In this document: one piece after another, positions 1 to 10,334 of the stretch | How positions within the stretch are numbered: the stretch's first letter is position 1 | Layout of the letters: each line of letters opens with the position of its first letter | Assembly: GCA_027006055.1 (NCBI GenBank) | Contig: JALTKX010000155.1 | Location: forward strand, 1 to 58,516 | DNA: 58,516 nt | From: Calditrichia bacterium | Lineage (GTDB): Bacteria; Calditrichota; Calditrichia; Calditrichales; J004 | Reading direction: 5' to 3' | The notes under the pieces: model-generated | Database searches by the model: none | What the model was told of the DNA's origin: nothing | What the model saw: the letters and a program-made list of their open reading frames with translations, nothing else | Made by a program: the position numbers and the translations under genes

Positions 1-1
1 G

Positions 2-595
2 GTTCAGGCCATTAACAGCATTGTGGCCCCTGTTATTAACAGTTCGGAGATACGCGTTGGCACAAAACTTTTTTGCAGGAATATAGATAAACGTACCCAG
101 ATCTATCTGGGGCCGGACTATGTGGTGGACCCTAATCTGAAGAATATTAAAAACTATCATCGTCAACATGAAAAGAAACTCTTTGACGCCTTTATGCGCC
201 TTGATGAAAAGCAGCTGGAGGTGGAGTTTACCAAGAAAAAGGCCCTGAGCCATTTGGCCAAGCTTAATAAACTTTCCAAATCCAGTATCTCATCGGATGT
301 ATTGCTCAGCCGTTTTTTTGTGAATATAGAAGAAGACCTGCAAAAGTTTCGCCTGGAAATTGAAAAATGCCAGGATACCCTGCTGGTTTATCAGGAAGAG
401 CTGCGCCAACTCAATTTTTATCATTCCCACACCCGTACCGATAAAAAGCCGGAGATTGTCGTGGTGGGGAAATTATCTCCGGGTTGTACCATTTATGCCC
501 CGCACCAAACGCTTCGAGTAAGGGAGGTAATGGAACATGTGTCCATCTCCCTTAACCAGTCCAGCGGCACCCTGGAAGTTAAGCCCCTTTCATAG
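2..595 (+). CDS. DUF342/FapA-family protein, C-terminal part (5' truncated by window edge)
   Basis: The reading frame is open from base 2, with no start in its proper place, so this is the 3' end of a longer gene. What remains is a helical, probably coiled-coil region rich in K, E, L and Q (roughly residues 45-140 of the visible part), followed by a short beta-rich tail (IVVVGKLSPG, then LRVREVMEHVSISL). This is the usual end of DUF342 (FapA-like, polymer-forming) proteins: a beta-helix, a coiled coil, then a final strand pair. It resembles the C-terminal half of the second DUF342 protein at 15023-16444. The function of the family is poorly known; its members are often encoded beside chemotaxis and flagellar genes. 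A GTG at 23 is an internal codon, not a credible start. Confidence 0.7.
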   Translation, partial: VQAINSIVAPVINSSEIRVGTKLFCRNIDKRTQIYLGPDYVVDPNLKNIKNYHRQHEKKLFDAFMRLDEKQLEVEFTKKKALSHLAKLNKLSKSSISSDVLLSRFFVNIEEDLQKFRLEIEKCQDTLLVYQEELRQLNFYHSHTRTDKKPEIVVVGKLSPGCTIYAPHQTLRVREVMEHVSISLNQSSGTLEVKPLS

Positions 596-693
596 TGACA
601 CAAAATTAACCAACTCTCTCCTATTTTTTTAGATTGCCCGCCATATATCCGTTAATGAGACCTATAACGGTATTCTTCCCATGGAGAAAATGT

Positions 694-2982
694 ATGAGCA
701 CTATGCTGAACGATGACAAGGAAATACTTGTAGATTTTATTAACGAGAGCAACGAAGCCCTTGAAAAAACAGAGCTGGTACTGTTGGGGCTGGAGGAAAA
801 TCTCGCCGCCGGAGGAGATGTGGATGAAAATGATATCAACTCCATTTTTCGCACTTTTCATTCCATAAAGGGCAGCGCGGGTTTTATCGGCCTTGTATCC
901 ATGAACCAGCTTACGCATGAAGCCGAAACCCTGCTGGATAATATCCGGAAAGGTAAAACCGACCTCAAAAAAGCCCATATAGATATTTTTCTTGAAGTAA
1001 GCGACACGCTTATGATGATGATGAATCATCTGCATGAGAATTTTACGGAAGAAGGCTTTCCCGGAGACATTGATGAACTGAAGGGAAGAATCGTACGATT
1101 GATTGATGATTCCACCGCCGATAAGGGCAAAACCAAACCGGCTCAAAAGTCGGAAAAAAAGAAAAGCAAAAAAACGGAGCCCGCTCCGCGGAAAAACGGG
1201 GACGGAACGGAGGCAAAAGTTACGGATGCCATGTTGGACGCCCTGATTTCTCCGGAAATGGTCAAACAATTTGTGGTGGATGCCTCCGAGTTGCTTGACG
1301 GCATGGAACAGGACCTTTTAGCTCTGGAAAAAGCGCCGGATAACATGGAACTGATCGAAAGCGTTTTTAGAAACATGCATAGCCTTAAGGGCAACGCCGG
1401 TTTTTTTAATTACGGCGATATCAGCCAGGTATGCCACCGGGCGGAGACCTTTTTGGACCTGGTACGTTCGGGCAAGGCCCGGGCCGAGGCCAACCAAATC
1501 TCCCTGATATTGCAGGTATTGGATTTTCTGCGCAGCGCCATAGAGAATCTTGACGCCGGCAAACCGGCCGTAATCAGTGGTAAAATAGGTCTGCTGGACC
1601 TTATGACCGAGGTTCTTTCGCTGGAAGAGGCCGAGGCTTCTTCGGAGGAAAAAACGGCGTCGGAAGAAAGGCCGGAAAAAGCGGCTGCCGAACAGGAACC
1701 GGACGAAACCAACAAAAAAAGCGCATCCCGGGAAGAAAAAACAGAGTCGGTATCCCCGAAAAAAACGGAAGCAAAGACTCAGGCGAGTAACGCAAAAAAA
1801 ACACGCTCTTCCATCAGCGATGTGATTCGCGTGGATGTGGAAAAGCTTAATAAGCTAATGAACCTGGTGGGCGAGATTGTAATTTCCGAGTCGATGGTTT
1901 CCCATAATCCCGATTTGCGTGCTTTGGAGATGGAAAGCGTGGAGAAATCCATCAGCTATTTACAAAAGAACGTGCGTGAATTGCAGGAACTGGCCACGGC
2001 CATGCGCATGATTCCCCTAAGCGGCCTGTTTGGAAAGATGAAACGTCTTATCCGCGACCTGGCCACTAAAAACAATAAGAAGATCGATCTTATTATCAAC
2101 GGCGGGGAAACGGAAGTGGATCGTTCGGTTTTGGAGCACATCTCGGACCCGCTTGTACACATTCTAAGGAACTCGGCGGATCATGGCATCGAGGCGCCCG
2201 CCGCGCGCGAGGAAAAAGGAAAGCCCGGAACGGGACGTATTGAGCTTTCGGCAAAACAGGTGGGCGGCGAAATCTGGATTATTGTGGAGGACGACGGTAA
2301 CGGATTAAACCGGGAAAAAATCCTTAAAAAGGCCCTGGAAAAGGGACTGATATCGGAAAATGATATGGATATGGCCGATGAAAAGGTCTGGAACCTGATA
2401 TTTCAACCCGGATTTTCCACGGCGGATAAGGTCTCCGATATTTCCGGCCGCGGCGTGGGCATGGACGTGGTCGTTCGTAATGTGGAAAAAATACGGGGCC
2501 GGGTGGAAGTGGACAGCACCCAGGGGCAGGGCACGCGCGTTAACCTGCGCATACCGTTGACCACGGCCATTGTTGACGGTATGTTGATGCGCGTGGAAGA
2601 AACCATCTATGCCATCCCAACCCTCGATATCAAGGAATCCCTGCAAGTGGGTGAGCAGAACGTGGTCGACCTGATGGACGGGCAGGAGGTTATAAAAATC
2701 CGCGAGCGTTTGATTCCGATACTGCGCCTGCATGAATTGCATGAACTGAGTTTTAAGGCCAAGCCCCTTTCCGAGGGCATTGTGGTGGTAACCGAGAAAG
2801 GCGCGCAGGGCATTGGCTTTTTGGTGGATGAAATACTGGGACAACAACAACTGGTTATAAAGCCGTTACCGGAATATTTGGGGAATATAAAGGGCGTTTC
2901 CGGTTGCGCCGTGTTGGGTAATGGGGAGATTTGCCTGATTTTGGATTTAAGCAATTTAATAAAGATGGTTGAAGTGCCATAG
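694..2982 (+). CDS. cheA: Chemotaxis histidine kinase CheA with two HPt domains (cluster I)
   Basis: Autophosphorylating kinase of cluster I (762 aa), passing phosphate to CheY and CheB. Two HPt domains are visible: HSIKGSAGF with acceptor His56 and HSLKGNAGF with His229. After a charged linker (about 310-370) come the P3 dimerisation helices (LNKLMNLVGE, about 384), the P4 ATPase domain (N-box around Asn493, EDDGNG near 532, GRGVGMD near 585) and a C-terminal CheW-like P5 domain (about 610-762). No P2 domain is recognisable. A TTG at 634 would lengthen the frame by 20 residues, but ATG 694 has GGAG seven bases upstream and the extension is unlike CheA. The next gene starts 9 bp after the stop. 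Confidence 0.95.
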   Translation: MSTMLNDDKEILVDFINESNEALEKTELVLLGLEENLAAGGDVDENDINSIFRTFHSIKGSAGFIGLVSMNQLTHEAETLLDNIRKGKTDLKKAHIDIFLEVSDTLMMMMNHLHENFTEEGFPGDIDELKGRIVRLIDDSTADKGKTKPAQKSEKKKSKKTEPAPRKNGDGTEAKVTDAMLDALISPEMVKQFVVDASELLDGMEQDLLALEKAPDNMELIESVFRNMHSLKGNAGFFNYGDISQVCHRAETFLDLVRSGKARAEANQISLILQVLDFLRSAIENLDAGKPAVISGKIGLLDLMTEVLSLEEAEASSEEKTASEERPEKAAAEQEPDETNKKSASREEKTESVSPKKTEAKTQASNAKKTRSSISDVIRVDVEKLNKLMNLVGEIVISESMVSHNPDLRALEMESVEKSISYLQKNVRELQELATAMRMIPLSGLFGKMKRLIRDLATKNNKKIDLIINGGETEVDRSVLEHISDPLVHILRNSADHGIEAPAAREEKGKPGTGRIELSAKQVGGEIWIIVEDDGNGLNREKILKKALEKGLISENDMDMADEKVWNLIFQPGFSTADKVSDISGRGVGMDVVVRNVEKIRGRVEVDSTQGQGTRVNLRIPLTTAIVDGMLMRVEETIYAIPTLDIKESLQVGEQNVVDLMDGQEVIKIRERLIPILRLHELHELSFKAKPLSEGIVVVTEKGAQGIGFLVDEILGQQQLVIKPLPEYLGNIKGVSGCAVLGNGEICLILDLSNLIKMVEVP

Positions 2983-2991
2983 GAGAAACAC

Positions 2992-4719
2992 ATGTTCCCG
3001 TTTTTTAAAAACAAAGCTCCTACACCGTCCGCTCCCGGTGAAAATAAAGATGTTACTGAAATTAAGCTGCATCGAAAAAAACGCAGCTATCCTCCCGGAA
3101 AAATTGCGGTTAGTGACGCGGTCATCCGCGAGGAACTGAAATTTTTAGGGTTGACAGAGCGGGACCTGGGCGTGGTAAAAGCCTGGAAGGATGTGGCCCA
3201 GGAAAATATGGACGAGCTGATAGACGCTTTTTATGCCCATGTGCAAAACTTCCCCCAAACACGCGATATACTACACAAACACTCCTCGGTGGAGCGGCAG
3301 CGCCCGCTTTTAACCGCTTATGTTAAAACGCTCTTTTCCGGCGTTATCGATGACGACTATCTGGAAATGCGCCAACGCGTCGGTATCGTTCATGAGCGTA
3401 TCGATCTTAGCTCCAGCTACTATATCGCCATGTATGAAATCATACGAACCGTTTTTTTTAATACGCTGAAAGATATCTGTGCCTCGGATGAAGAGATTCA
3501 GGATTTTTCGGAATCATTCAATCGACTGATTCAGGTGGATACCGCCCTTACCATACGCGCCTTTAACGCGGCACGTCTGGAAAAGGTGGAGGCGGGACGC
3601 AAAAAGCAGGAGAAGATGCTTAAAAATCTTAGCGACGAGATACTCGGTCTGACGGAAAATGCCCGCCATGGGCATTTGGAGCAACGTATCGACGCCCACA
3701 AATATGATCCGGAAGTACGCGATGTTTTGCTTTCCATAAATGAAGTGATGGATGTGATTCTGGAGCCGGTGAACGAGGCTCTGTCTGTTTTAAAAGAGAT
3801 GGCTGAAGGTAATCTTGATGTAAGGATGACCGGTAGCTATGAAGGGGATCATAAACAGTTGCAGGATTCCCTCAACACCACGATTGACCGGCAAAATGAA
3901 CTTCTTATATCCATCGCCTCCGCCGTAAAGCAGGTGGCCGGCGGCTCCTCGCAGGTATCGGACGTTTCCCAATCCCTTTCTCAAAGTACTACCCAGCAGG
4001 CCAGTTCCCTGCAGGAAATCACCGCTTCCTTAACGGAAATTGGGGGACAGGTTCAGCAAAACGCGGAAAATTCCGGTCAGGCGCATGATCTGAGCCGTGA
4101 AACCCAGGAAAAGGGTGAACAGGGTAAGGAACGCATGATCCGTATGTCCGAGGCCATGGATGAAGTAAAGAAGTCCTCGGATCAAATTGGTAAAATTATA
4201 AAAGTTATCGATGAGATTGCCTTTCAGACCAACCTGTTGGCCCTGAACGCGGCGGTGGAAGCGGCCCGAGCGGGCGTGCATGGCAAGGGCTTTGCCGTTG
4301 TGGCCGAGGAGGTGCGCAACCTGGCCCAGCGCAGCGCCAGGGCGGCCCGGGAAACCACGGAGCTCATCGAGGGCAATAACGATAAGGTGAACAGAGGGAT
4401 TCGTTACGCGGGTGAGACCTCGGCTGTTTTTAATGAAATTGTAAGCGCCATAGATAAAATCAGCGTACTGATCGACGAGATATCCGTGGCCTCCCGGGAG
4501 CAAAGCATAGGTTTAAAAGAAGTAAATACAGGCTTAGCCCAGATAGACCGGGCCACCCAGGATAACACGGCCCTTTCCGAGGAGAGCGCGGCCGCGGCGG
4601 AAGAACTTTCTTCCCAGGCCGAGGAGCTGAGAGGCCTGGTGTCTCGCTTTAAATTGAGAGTGAACGGCATGGGGCAGCGCGCCATGCGGGAAAATGAAAC
4701 GGTTTTTGACTATAATTAA
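2992..4719 (+). CDS. Globin-coupled methyl-accepting chemotaxis protein (HemAT-like, soluble)
   Basis: A 575-aa receptor without membrane segments. Residues about 45-190 are a globin-sensor domain: the [10 protein letters not shown] segment puts His134 where HemAT proteins have the proximal haem ligand, and it is followed by the typical [10 protein letters not shown] helix. Next come about two HAMP-like repeats ([10 protein letters not shown], then [10 protein letters not shown]), then a signalling domain with the hairpin tip [21 protein letters not shown] from about 408. Family knowledge says such proteins bind O2 (or NO/CO) through haem and signal through CheA; the ligand here is inferred. 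The gene lies between cheA and cheW, with GGAG at 2982-2985 before ATG 2992. There is no C-terminal CheR-docking pentapeptide. Confidence 0.9.
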   Translation: MFPFFKNKAPTPSAPGENKDVTEIKLHRKKRSYPPGKIAVSDAVIREELKFLGLTERDLGVVKAWKDVAQENMDELIDAFYAHVQNFPQTRDILHKHSSVERQRPLLTAYVKTLFSGVIDDDYLEMRQRVGIVHERIDLSSSYYIAMYEIIRTVFFNTLKDICASDEEIQDFSESFNRLIQVDTALTIRAFNAARLEKVEAGRKKQEKMLKNLSDEILGLTENARHGHLEQRIDAHKYDPEVRDVLLSINEVMDVILEPVNEALSVLKEMAEGNLDVRMTGSYEGDHKQLQDSLNTTIDRQNELLISIASAVKQVAGGSSQVSDVSQSLSQSTTQQASSLQEITASLTEIGGQVQQNAENSGQAHDLSRETQEKGEQGKERMIRMSEAMDEVKKSSDQIGKIIKVIDEIAFQTNLLALNAAVEAARAGVHGKGFAVVAEEVRNLAQRSARAARETTELIEGNNDKVNRGIRYAGETSAVFNEIVSAIDKISVLIDEISVASREQSIGLKEVNTGLAQIDRATQDNTALSEESAAAAEELSSQAEELRGLVSRFKLRVNGMGQRAMRENETVFDYN

Positions 4720-4733
4720 AACAGGAGTAAAAA

Positions 4734-5237
4734 ATGGAAGCAGTGGAAGAAGCTGTTGTTTTGGAACCGGGCGTTAACGCCGCTAATGAAGGACAGTTTT
4801 TAACCTTTATGATCGGTGAACAACAATATGGCGTTGAAATAAAGTATGTTACCGAAATCATAGGTATTCAGAATATCACCTCGCTCCCGGATTTGCCGCA
4901 TTTTATGAAAGGGATTATCAATCTGCGGGGCAAGGTCATTCCGGTGGTGGATGTGCGGCTGCGTTTTGGCATGGAAGAACGCGACTATGATGAACGCACC
5001 TGTATTATCGTCGTCAGCATCAACGATACCAATGTGGGACTGGTTGTGGACACCGTGGCCGAGGTGATGAACATTCCCGAGGAAAGCATTGAACCGCCGC
5101 CCAAGGTGAACAGCAAGGCCAACGGGAACCGCTTTATTTACGGACTGGGCAAGGTTCAGGACAATGTACAAATTCTGCTCGATACTCAAAAACTGCTCTT
5201 CGATGAAGAGCTGGAACAGCTATCGGCAATAACATAA
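4734..5237 (+). CDS. cheW: Chemotaxis coupling protein CheW (cluster I)
   Basis: A 167-aa single CheW/SH3-like domain. FMIGEQQYGVEI, the HFMKGIINLRGKVIPVVDVR core and the GLVVDTVAEV strand are standard CheW signatures. It links receptors to CheA in the array. It follows the globin receptor by 14 bp and has AGGAG before the ATG. It differs clearly from the CheW at 24292 and most likely serves the cluster I CheA at 694-2982. Confidence 0.95.
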   Translation: MEAVEEAVVLEPGVNAANEGQFLTFMIGEQQYGVEIKYVTEIIGIQNITSLPDLPHFMKGIINLRGKVIPVVDVRLRFGMEERDYDERTCIIVVSINDTNVGLVVDTVAEVMNIPEESIEPPPKVNSKANGNRFIYGLGKVQDNVQILLDTQKLLFDEELEQLSAIT

Positions 5238-5345
5238 GGTAACCGGGTCTGTTGACGTTCCGGCGCTTGTCTGTATTCATGAAAAGGCTCGGAATGCCCA
5301 TGGGCTTAAGCTGAATTGGATTGAGACAGGACCGGTTAAAATAAC

Positions 5346-7193
5346 ATGACAATACGTAAACAATTTCAGATTTTTTGCAGCGCCTTTGGCGCCCTGGTAA
5401 TTATATCCGCCATCTTGGGGCTGATATTTACCACGGGCTATGGAACCTTTATTATGGGTATGGCCATGGCCATTTTACTTTTAATTACGGTAGGTTACGG
5501 CATGCTGGCCAAAATGTTGTTGCGGCCGCTGGCGGATTTTGAATCCATCGCCCGCGGGATTGCCCGGGGCAACCTTGACGCCCGAATCCCTTATAAAGGG
5601 AGCGATGAACTGGGCAGCCTGGCCGTTTCCATAAACAGCATGGTTGATACCTTAAACCAAAACCATCGGGATGACCAAAAATACATCCGTGAGGTGGAAC
5701 AGGTGATCGGCGATATCGGCCAGGTCATAAAAGAACTCAAAATGGGCCGATTGGACAGCAGAACAACAGCGGATACATCCTATGAAAATTTAAGGGAGTT
5801 GCAGGCAAGTCTGAATGAAGTTGTGACAACGCTTGTGGAGCCCATCCGTCAAACGAGCGCTTTGCTGGAAGAATATGCCCATGGTAATCTTGATAACAGC
5901 CTGGAAGTGCTGCCCGGAGAACTGGGGCATTTAAGCCGCGCCACCTCGGATATACGAGAGAATCTTAAAAACCTTATTAAGGATAGCAAGGTATTGGCCA
6001 CCGCCGCCTTGGAAGGCGACTTTTCAACAAAAGGCGATATAAACCGCTACCAGGGAGAATACCGCGAGGTGATTGACTCCCTGAACAGGCTTTTTGAAAA
6101 TATGTTGCAGCCGTTGCACGAGGCCGAAACCATCATCGAACAGTTGTCACGGGGTAATTTTAATGCCTACTCCGAGGGCAGCTATCAGGGCGAACATGCC
6201 CGCCTGCATGACACCCTTAATGCCACAATCAGGGACTTTAATCGTCTGTTGGGGGAGATATTCAACCTGACCCGGCAGATAAGCGGCGGAGTGAATCAGA
6301 TTGCCGAAAATAATGAGAGCCTGGCCCACGGGGCCACCCGCCAGGCGGCTTCCGTCCAGCAAATATCACGGGCCATAGAGGATCTGACCAGTAAAACCCA
6401 GCACAATGCGGAAAACGCCGGTCAGGTAAATGATTTGGTCCGGGAAACCAAATCCTATACCGAATCGGGCAATACGCGGATGAATGAGATGCTGAACGCC
6501 ATGGGTGAGATCAGTACTTCATCCGAAAAGATTTCAAAAATTATCAATTCCATAGAGGAAATTGCCTTTCAAACCAATCTTCTGGCTTTGAACGCGGCGG
6601 TGGAAGCGGCCCGCGCCGGCGTGCATGGCAAGGGCTTTGCCGTTGTGGCCGAGGAGGTGCGCAACCTGGCGCAGCGCAGCGCCCGCGCCGCTAATGAAAC
6701 AACCGATCTCATCGGCGATACCGTAAGCAAGGTGCAAAACGGTACCCGTATAGCCAATGAAACCGCCGGCGCTCTTGAGCAAATTAACGGACAGATCGGC
6801 AAGGTTTCCGATCTGGTACAGGAGATTACGCATTCTTCCAAAGAACAGACGGAGAATATTGTTGAAATCCAAGGCAGTATCCGGGAAATAGACCAGGTAA
6901 CCCAGGAGAATACCGCCCGCGCCGAGGAGAGCGCGGCCAGCTCCCAGGATATAACAAGCTATGTGCATCGTCTGCAACAGATGATGACCCGTTTTAAGCT
7001 GGATTCCCGTTTTATGATTCAACACAAGGTGACGCCGTTAAGGCAACAGCCGGAACTCTCTTTATCTACGGGCGGGGATGCACACGAGCTCACGGTCTCT
7101 TCGAAGGAAGCGGAGAATGGGGACGAAAACCATGCCCTGGAGGAAAGTTCGATAAATATCGAACTGGATGATCCCGATTTTGGTGAGTTTTAG
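5346..7193 (+). CDS. Poly-HAMP methyl-accepting chemotaxis protein with no sensory domain
   Basis: A 615-aa receptor. Two hydrophobic segments (about 12-32 and 34-55) are separated by only a few residues, so there is almost no periplasmic part. After TM2 I count about five HAMP-like units by their recurring xxxGNLD/GDF blocks ([50 protein letters not shown]). The signalling domain follows, with its tip from about residue 405 ([21 protein letters not shown]). The tip is the same type as in the other two cluster I receptors. The C-terminus is acidic and ends in FGEF, without the Trp of a CheR-docking pentapeptide. The 108-bp upstream gap shows no clear ribosome site next to the ATG. Confidence 0.9.
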   Translation: MTIRKQFQIFCSAFGALVIISAILGLIFTTGYGTFIMGMAMAILLLITVGYGMLAKMLLRPLADFESIARGIARGNLDARIPYKGSDELGSLAVSINSMVDTLNQNHRDDQKYIREVEQVIGDIGQVIKELKMGRLDSRTTADTSYENLRELQASLNEVVTTLVEPIRQTSALLEEYAHGNLDNSLEVLPGELGHLSRATSDIRENLKNLIKDSKVLATAALEGDFSTKGDINRYQGEYREVIDSLNRLFENMLQPLHEAETIIEQLSRGNFNAYSEGSYQGEHARLHDTLNATIRDFNRLLGEIFNLTRQISGGVNQIAENNESLAHGATRQAASVQQISRAIEDLTSKTQHNAENAGQVNDLVRETKSYTESGNTRMNEMLNAMGEISTSSEKISKIINSIEEIAFQTNLLALNAAVEAARAGVHGKGFAVVAEEVRNLAQRSARAANETTDLIGDTVSKVQNGTRIANETAGALEQINGQIGKVSDLVQEITHSSKEQTENIVEIQGSIREIDQVTQENTARAEESAASSQDITSYVHRLQQMMTRFKLDSRFMIQHKVTPLRQQPELSLSTGGDAHELTVSSKEAENGDENHALEESSINIELDDPDFGEF

Positions 7194-7574
7194 GTCGTCG
7201 CTTTCACGGTCATTGTCTCTTATTCATTTCCGCTCCTCTCTATGGATGTGCCATCCCGGATGAGCGGGCTTGGTTTTTACCTGTGACATCCGTATGTCCG
7301 TATGCGGATAAACGATGTTAAAAAATCTGTAGTTTTCACCGGATACGTCATTCATGCCGGCCAAAATATCTTCGTTCTTATTCCTGTTTTCCGAAAAACA
7401 CTCCAATGTAACGCCATGATGTTTTAACCCTTCTGTATCAGGGGTGTGTATACTTTTAAACCACCAGGAAAGGATTGGTTTAAAAATTGTCACCTATAAA
7501 CTTTTCATCAAGAGTTGTTGGCAATCACTCGAATAATGGGGTGTAAATAAATTTAAATCATGGAGGATTTAATA
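7194..7574. other. 381-bp intergenic region before the secreted protein and third receptor
   Basis: No convincing gene. A weak hairpin (CCCG at 7255-7258, CGGG at 7265-7268, followed by a T-rich run to 7278) could end transcription from the poly-HAMP receptor gene. Near the right end there are AT-rich blocks and a loose sigma54-like arrangement (TTGG then TTG, about 7475-7491) that I do not consider secure. The downstream gene has GGAGG at 7562-7566. The region is long for this compact locus, so a promoter for the genes from 7575 is likely, but I cannot place it. Confidence 0.4.
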
Positions 7575-8108
7575 ATGCGTAAGTTATCATTGGTTTTGGG
7601 TTTACTGATGTTTTTAGGCGCTCCGTTGTGGGCCAAAAATGCCACCGCCGCCCAGTATTTGTATATGGTTAACAAGGTGCTCCCGGAAAAGAAGAGTGTC
7701 TCCATTTTTCTACCGGCAGAACTGCTCAGCAAGGAAAAACCCAAAATTGAGCGGGCCGCCGCTACTTTTGGTATAAAGGTTAAGATATTTCTAATCGAAA
7801 CCGCGCGCTCCCTGGGCGAGGGCTTTAAACAATTAAAAGATGACGAAGTGCTTATAGTTTATGAGTCCGATGTGACCAGCGTTAAAAGCAGCCGTCTGTT
7901 CATTCTGAAAAAATGTAAGGAGCGTAACATACCTGTTGTAACGCCCATGGAAGAGTACAGCAAGGCGGGCGCTTTTTTGGGCATCATTGTTAATGATAAA
8001 TTTAAGATGCAGGATTTGCTGGTAAATGTGCAAAATTATGCCCAATACGCGCCCAAGTTTACGGAAGAATTTAATGTGGCCATCGGCGTTACCCAGGTAA
8101 TAAAGTAA
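7575..8108 (+). CDS. Small secreted protein, periplasmic-binding-protein-like or YfiR-like
   Basis: A 177-aa protein with an N-terminal signal peptide ([20 protein letters not shown], with a cut likely after WA or KNA). The rest alternates strands and helices as in half of a periplasmic-binding fold: [32 protein letters not shown] and [10 protein letters not shown]. These resemble the ABC_sub_bind (TrpX-like) family and, more loosely, YfiR/DUF4154 proteins. I cannot decide between them. ATG 7575 is chosen because GGAGG lies 8 bp upstream and the signal peptide starts there; an ATG at 7560 would spoil it. It sits 29 bp before a receptor with a periplasmic domain, so a role as its ligand-binding partner is a reasonable inference. 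Confidence 0.75.
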   Translation: MRKLSLVLGLLMFLGAPLWAKNATAAQYLYMVNKVLPEKKSVSIFLPAELLSKEKPKIERAAATFGIKVKIFLIETARSLGEGFKQLKDDEVLIVYESDVTSVKSSRLFILKKCKERNIPVVTPMEEYSKAGAFLGIIVNDKFKMQDLLVNVQNYAQYAPKFTEEFNVAIGVTQVIK

Positions 8109-8137
8109 GTAAAATATCCGCAAGAGGGGTTTTTTTG

Positions 8138-10333
8138 ATGAGATATTCCGAGTTGAAACTGAAAGGAAAAATGCTGGCGGTTTTTGTGCCGGTCCTGATC
8201 GTAATGATTGGTATTGGTTTGAGTATAATCAATGGCATTACCAGCAATGCCCTGGACCAGAATCTGAAGCGCTCCATTGAGATTGTAAGCAATATTGCCT
8301 CGGGCACGGTGCAAACGGGGCTTGAATTCGCGGACAACGAAACGATTGCCTCCGCCTTAAAGAATTTTACGGAAGACGACCAGGTATCCTATCTGAATGT
8401 AAGAAACGCCGATGGAGAAACCGTTTACCAATTCCGTCGCGACGGCTATGAAAACCTCTCGGGAAAAGACCTGAGCTCCTATCAGTCGGAAGATGAAATA
8501 TTTAGCACAAAGCCGGTTCTCTCCGGTAATGACAAGATCGGTGAGGTAACCGTGGGTATATCACTTCAGGCGCGAAACGAAGCCCTGGGTTATGCCAAGA
8601 ATATCTTTTTCATGCTGTCGGCGGGGGGCGTGGTTTTGCTGGCTCTGTTGCTGCTTGTGTTGGCCAACCGCTTCAGTCGCCCCATAAGCATGTTGGCGGA
8701 AATAGCCCGTAGCCTAAGCGAGGGGGATGTTGAGCAAAGCGTTGAGTTTGAAAGCGGCGATGAACTGGGTACCCTGGCGGACGCCTTCAGGGCCATGATT
8801 GCCAGTATGAAGGAAAAAGCGCGTATTGCCGATGAGATTTCCCAGGGGAACATCGATGTGGAATTTGACAATCTTCATAAAAATGACGCGGTCGGTCAGG
8901 CCATGCAGGCCATGAAGCGACGCATCGGTTATATGGTGCGCGACGTGCATATGCTGGTACAGTCCGCCCTGGAGGGTGATCTGCAAAAACGGGCCGAGGC
9001 GGAAAGGCATCGCGGCGAGTTTGCCGAGATTATTCTTGGCGTAAACAAAACCCTGGACGCCTTTAACGAGCCTGTCAGCCTGGCGGCGGAATATATCGCG
9101 CACATTGCCGAAGGTAATATCCCTGCGCCGATTCAACAAAAGTTTAAGGGTGATTTTGCTCCGTTGATGAATAACCTCAACAGGTCGATTGAGGCCATAA
9201 CAAAATTGATTGACGACGCCAGGCTGACCGCGCAGTATGCCCTGGAAGGCAACCTGAGCTTCCGCGCGGATGTTGAAGATCATTCGGGTGACTATCGTAA
9301 AATTATCGAAGGTCTAAACGATACCGTCGAGGCAACCATTGCACCCATAAACGAAGCAATCAATATTCTGGAACATCTGGGTCAGGGTAATTTTACGGTT
9401 GAGATGACCGGGGATTATAAGGGTGATCATGCCCGTTTGAAGGACGCCCTGAATAAAACAATTCATAATATCAGCGAGACCCTGCAACGGGTGGCCCTGG
9501 CTTCCGAGCAGGTTAACTCCAATGCCGTACAGGTGTCCGCTTCCAGCCAGTCGGTATCCGAAGGGGCTTCCGATCAGGCCAGTTCCCTGGAAGAGATAGG
9601 CGCTTCCATGGTGGAAATCAGCAGCCAGTCCAAGCGCAATGCGGAAAATGCCCTGAATGCCAAAAATATTTCGGAAAAATCGCGTACATCCGCGGAAGAA
9701 GGCAATCAGCAGATGACCGAGATGCTTGAGGCCATGAATAAAATCAATAAATCCTCCAACGAAATTTCCCGCATCATCAAGGTGATTGATGAAATCGCCT
9801 TTCAGACAAACCTGCTGGCCCTGAATGCCGCCGTGGAAGCGGCCCGCGCGGGCGTGCATGGCAAGGGCTTTGCCGTTGTGGCCGAAGAGGTGCGCAACCT
9901 GGCCCAGCGCAGTGCCAAGGCGGCCCGGGAAACCACGGAACTGATTGAAGAATCGGTTAACCGGGTTGAGGATGGCACGGAGATAGCCTCGCAGACGGCG
10001 GAGGCCATCAACAGCATTATTCGTGGCATTACCGAATCGACCGATCTTATTACGGAGATAAACGCCTCCTCGCAGGAACAGGTATCGGCCATTGAGCAGG
10101 TTAATAACGCCCTGCAGCAGATCGACCGGGTAACGCAGTCCAATACCGCCTACGCGGAAGAAAGCGCGGCAACGGCGGCCGAGCTTTCCTCGGAGGCCAA
10201 TCAACTGCGCACGCTGATCAATAATTTTACCCTGAGGCAGGGAACCGCCGCGGAGCTTGTATCCGGGGCGGAAAATGATGAGTCCGGCGCCTTCGGACAA
10301 AAGTGGGATGATTTTCCGGGTGGATTAAACTAG
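8138..10333 (+). CDS. Methyl-accepting chemotaxis protein, periplasmic sensor plus poly-HAMP, with KWDDF tail
   Basis: A 731-aa receptor. TM1 is about 12-33, the periplasmic part about 34-155 and TM2 about 156-178. The periplasmic part ([18 protein letters not shown], then [15 protein letters not shown]) looks like a CHASE8- or small-Cache-type sensor. About six HAMP-like units follow ([60 protein letters not shown]). The tip begins near residue 552. Close to the C-terminus is KWDDF (722-726), matching the xWxxF pattern of CheR-docking pentapeptides, but followed by PGGLN. A TTG at 8135 directly precedes the ATG used here; AGAGGGG lies upstream. It is the only receptor here with such a tail, and cheR starts 1 bp after its stop. 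Confidence 0.9.
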   Translation: MRYSELKLKGKMLAVFVPVLIVMIGIGLSIINGITSNALDQNLKRSIEIVSNIASGTVQTGLEFADNETIASALKNFTEDDQVSYLNVRNADGETVYQFRRDGYENLSGKDLSSYQSEDEIFSTKPVLSGNDKIGEVTVGISLQARNEALGYAKNIFFMLSAGGVVLLALLLLVLANRFSRPISMLAEIARSLSEGDVEQSVEFESGDELGTLADAFRAMIASMKEKARIADEISQGNIDVEFDNLHKNDAVGQAMQAMKRRIGYMVRDVHMLVQSALEGDLQKRAEAERHRGEFAEIILGVNKTLDAFNEPVSLAAEYIAHIAEGNIPAPIQQKFKGDFAPLMNNLNRSIEAITKLIDDARLTAQYALEGNLSFRADVEDHSGDYRKIIEGLNDTVEATIAPINEAINILEHLGQGNFTVEMTGDYKGDHARLKDALNKTIHNISETLQRVALASEQVNSNAVQVSASSQSVSEGASDQASSLEEIGASMVEISSQSKRNAENALNAKNISEKSRTSAEEGNQQMTEMLEAMNKINKSSNEISRIIKVIDEIAFQTNLLALNAAVEAARAGVHGKGFAVVAEEVRNLAQRSAKAARETTELIEESVNRVEDGTEIASQTAEAINSIIRGITESTDLITEINASSQEQVSAIEQVNNALQQIDRVTQSNTAYAEESAATAAELSSEANQLRTLINNFTLRQGTAAELVSGAENDESGAFGQKWDDFPGGLN

Positions 10334-10334
10334 G

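Noticed and set aside
634..693. TTG start giving CheA 20 extra residues
   Set aside because: ATG 694 has GGAG at the right distance and the extra residues do not resemble CheA.
5241..5338. Imperfect 11-bp inverted repeat (AACCGG... and ...CCGGTT) flanking the gap before the poly-HAMP receptor
   Set aside because: Two mismatches and a wide loop; no T-run. Likely chance.
7319..7345. Sigma28-like pattern TAAA, 15 bases, ACCGGATA
   Set aside because: An inserted G breaks the -10 box and it lies about 230 bp before the next gene.
7224..7493. An 89-codon minus-strand frame in the 381-bp gap before the secreted protein
   Set aside because: GTG start without a ribosome site, no recognisable motif, and it lies opposite to all neighbours. 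I treat the region as intergenic.
7518..7534. TTGGCAA followed by CGAAT, looking like a sigma54 promoter
   Set aside because: The -12 part does not fit: no TTG at the required distance.
9314..10300. A 328-codon minus-strand frame inside the third receptor gene
   Set aside because: It is a shadow of the strongly supported receptor frame; its low-complexity Gly/His/Phe/Leu content is what reversed helical coding sequence gives.
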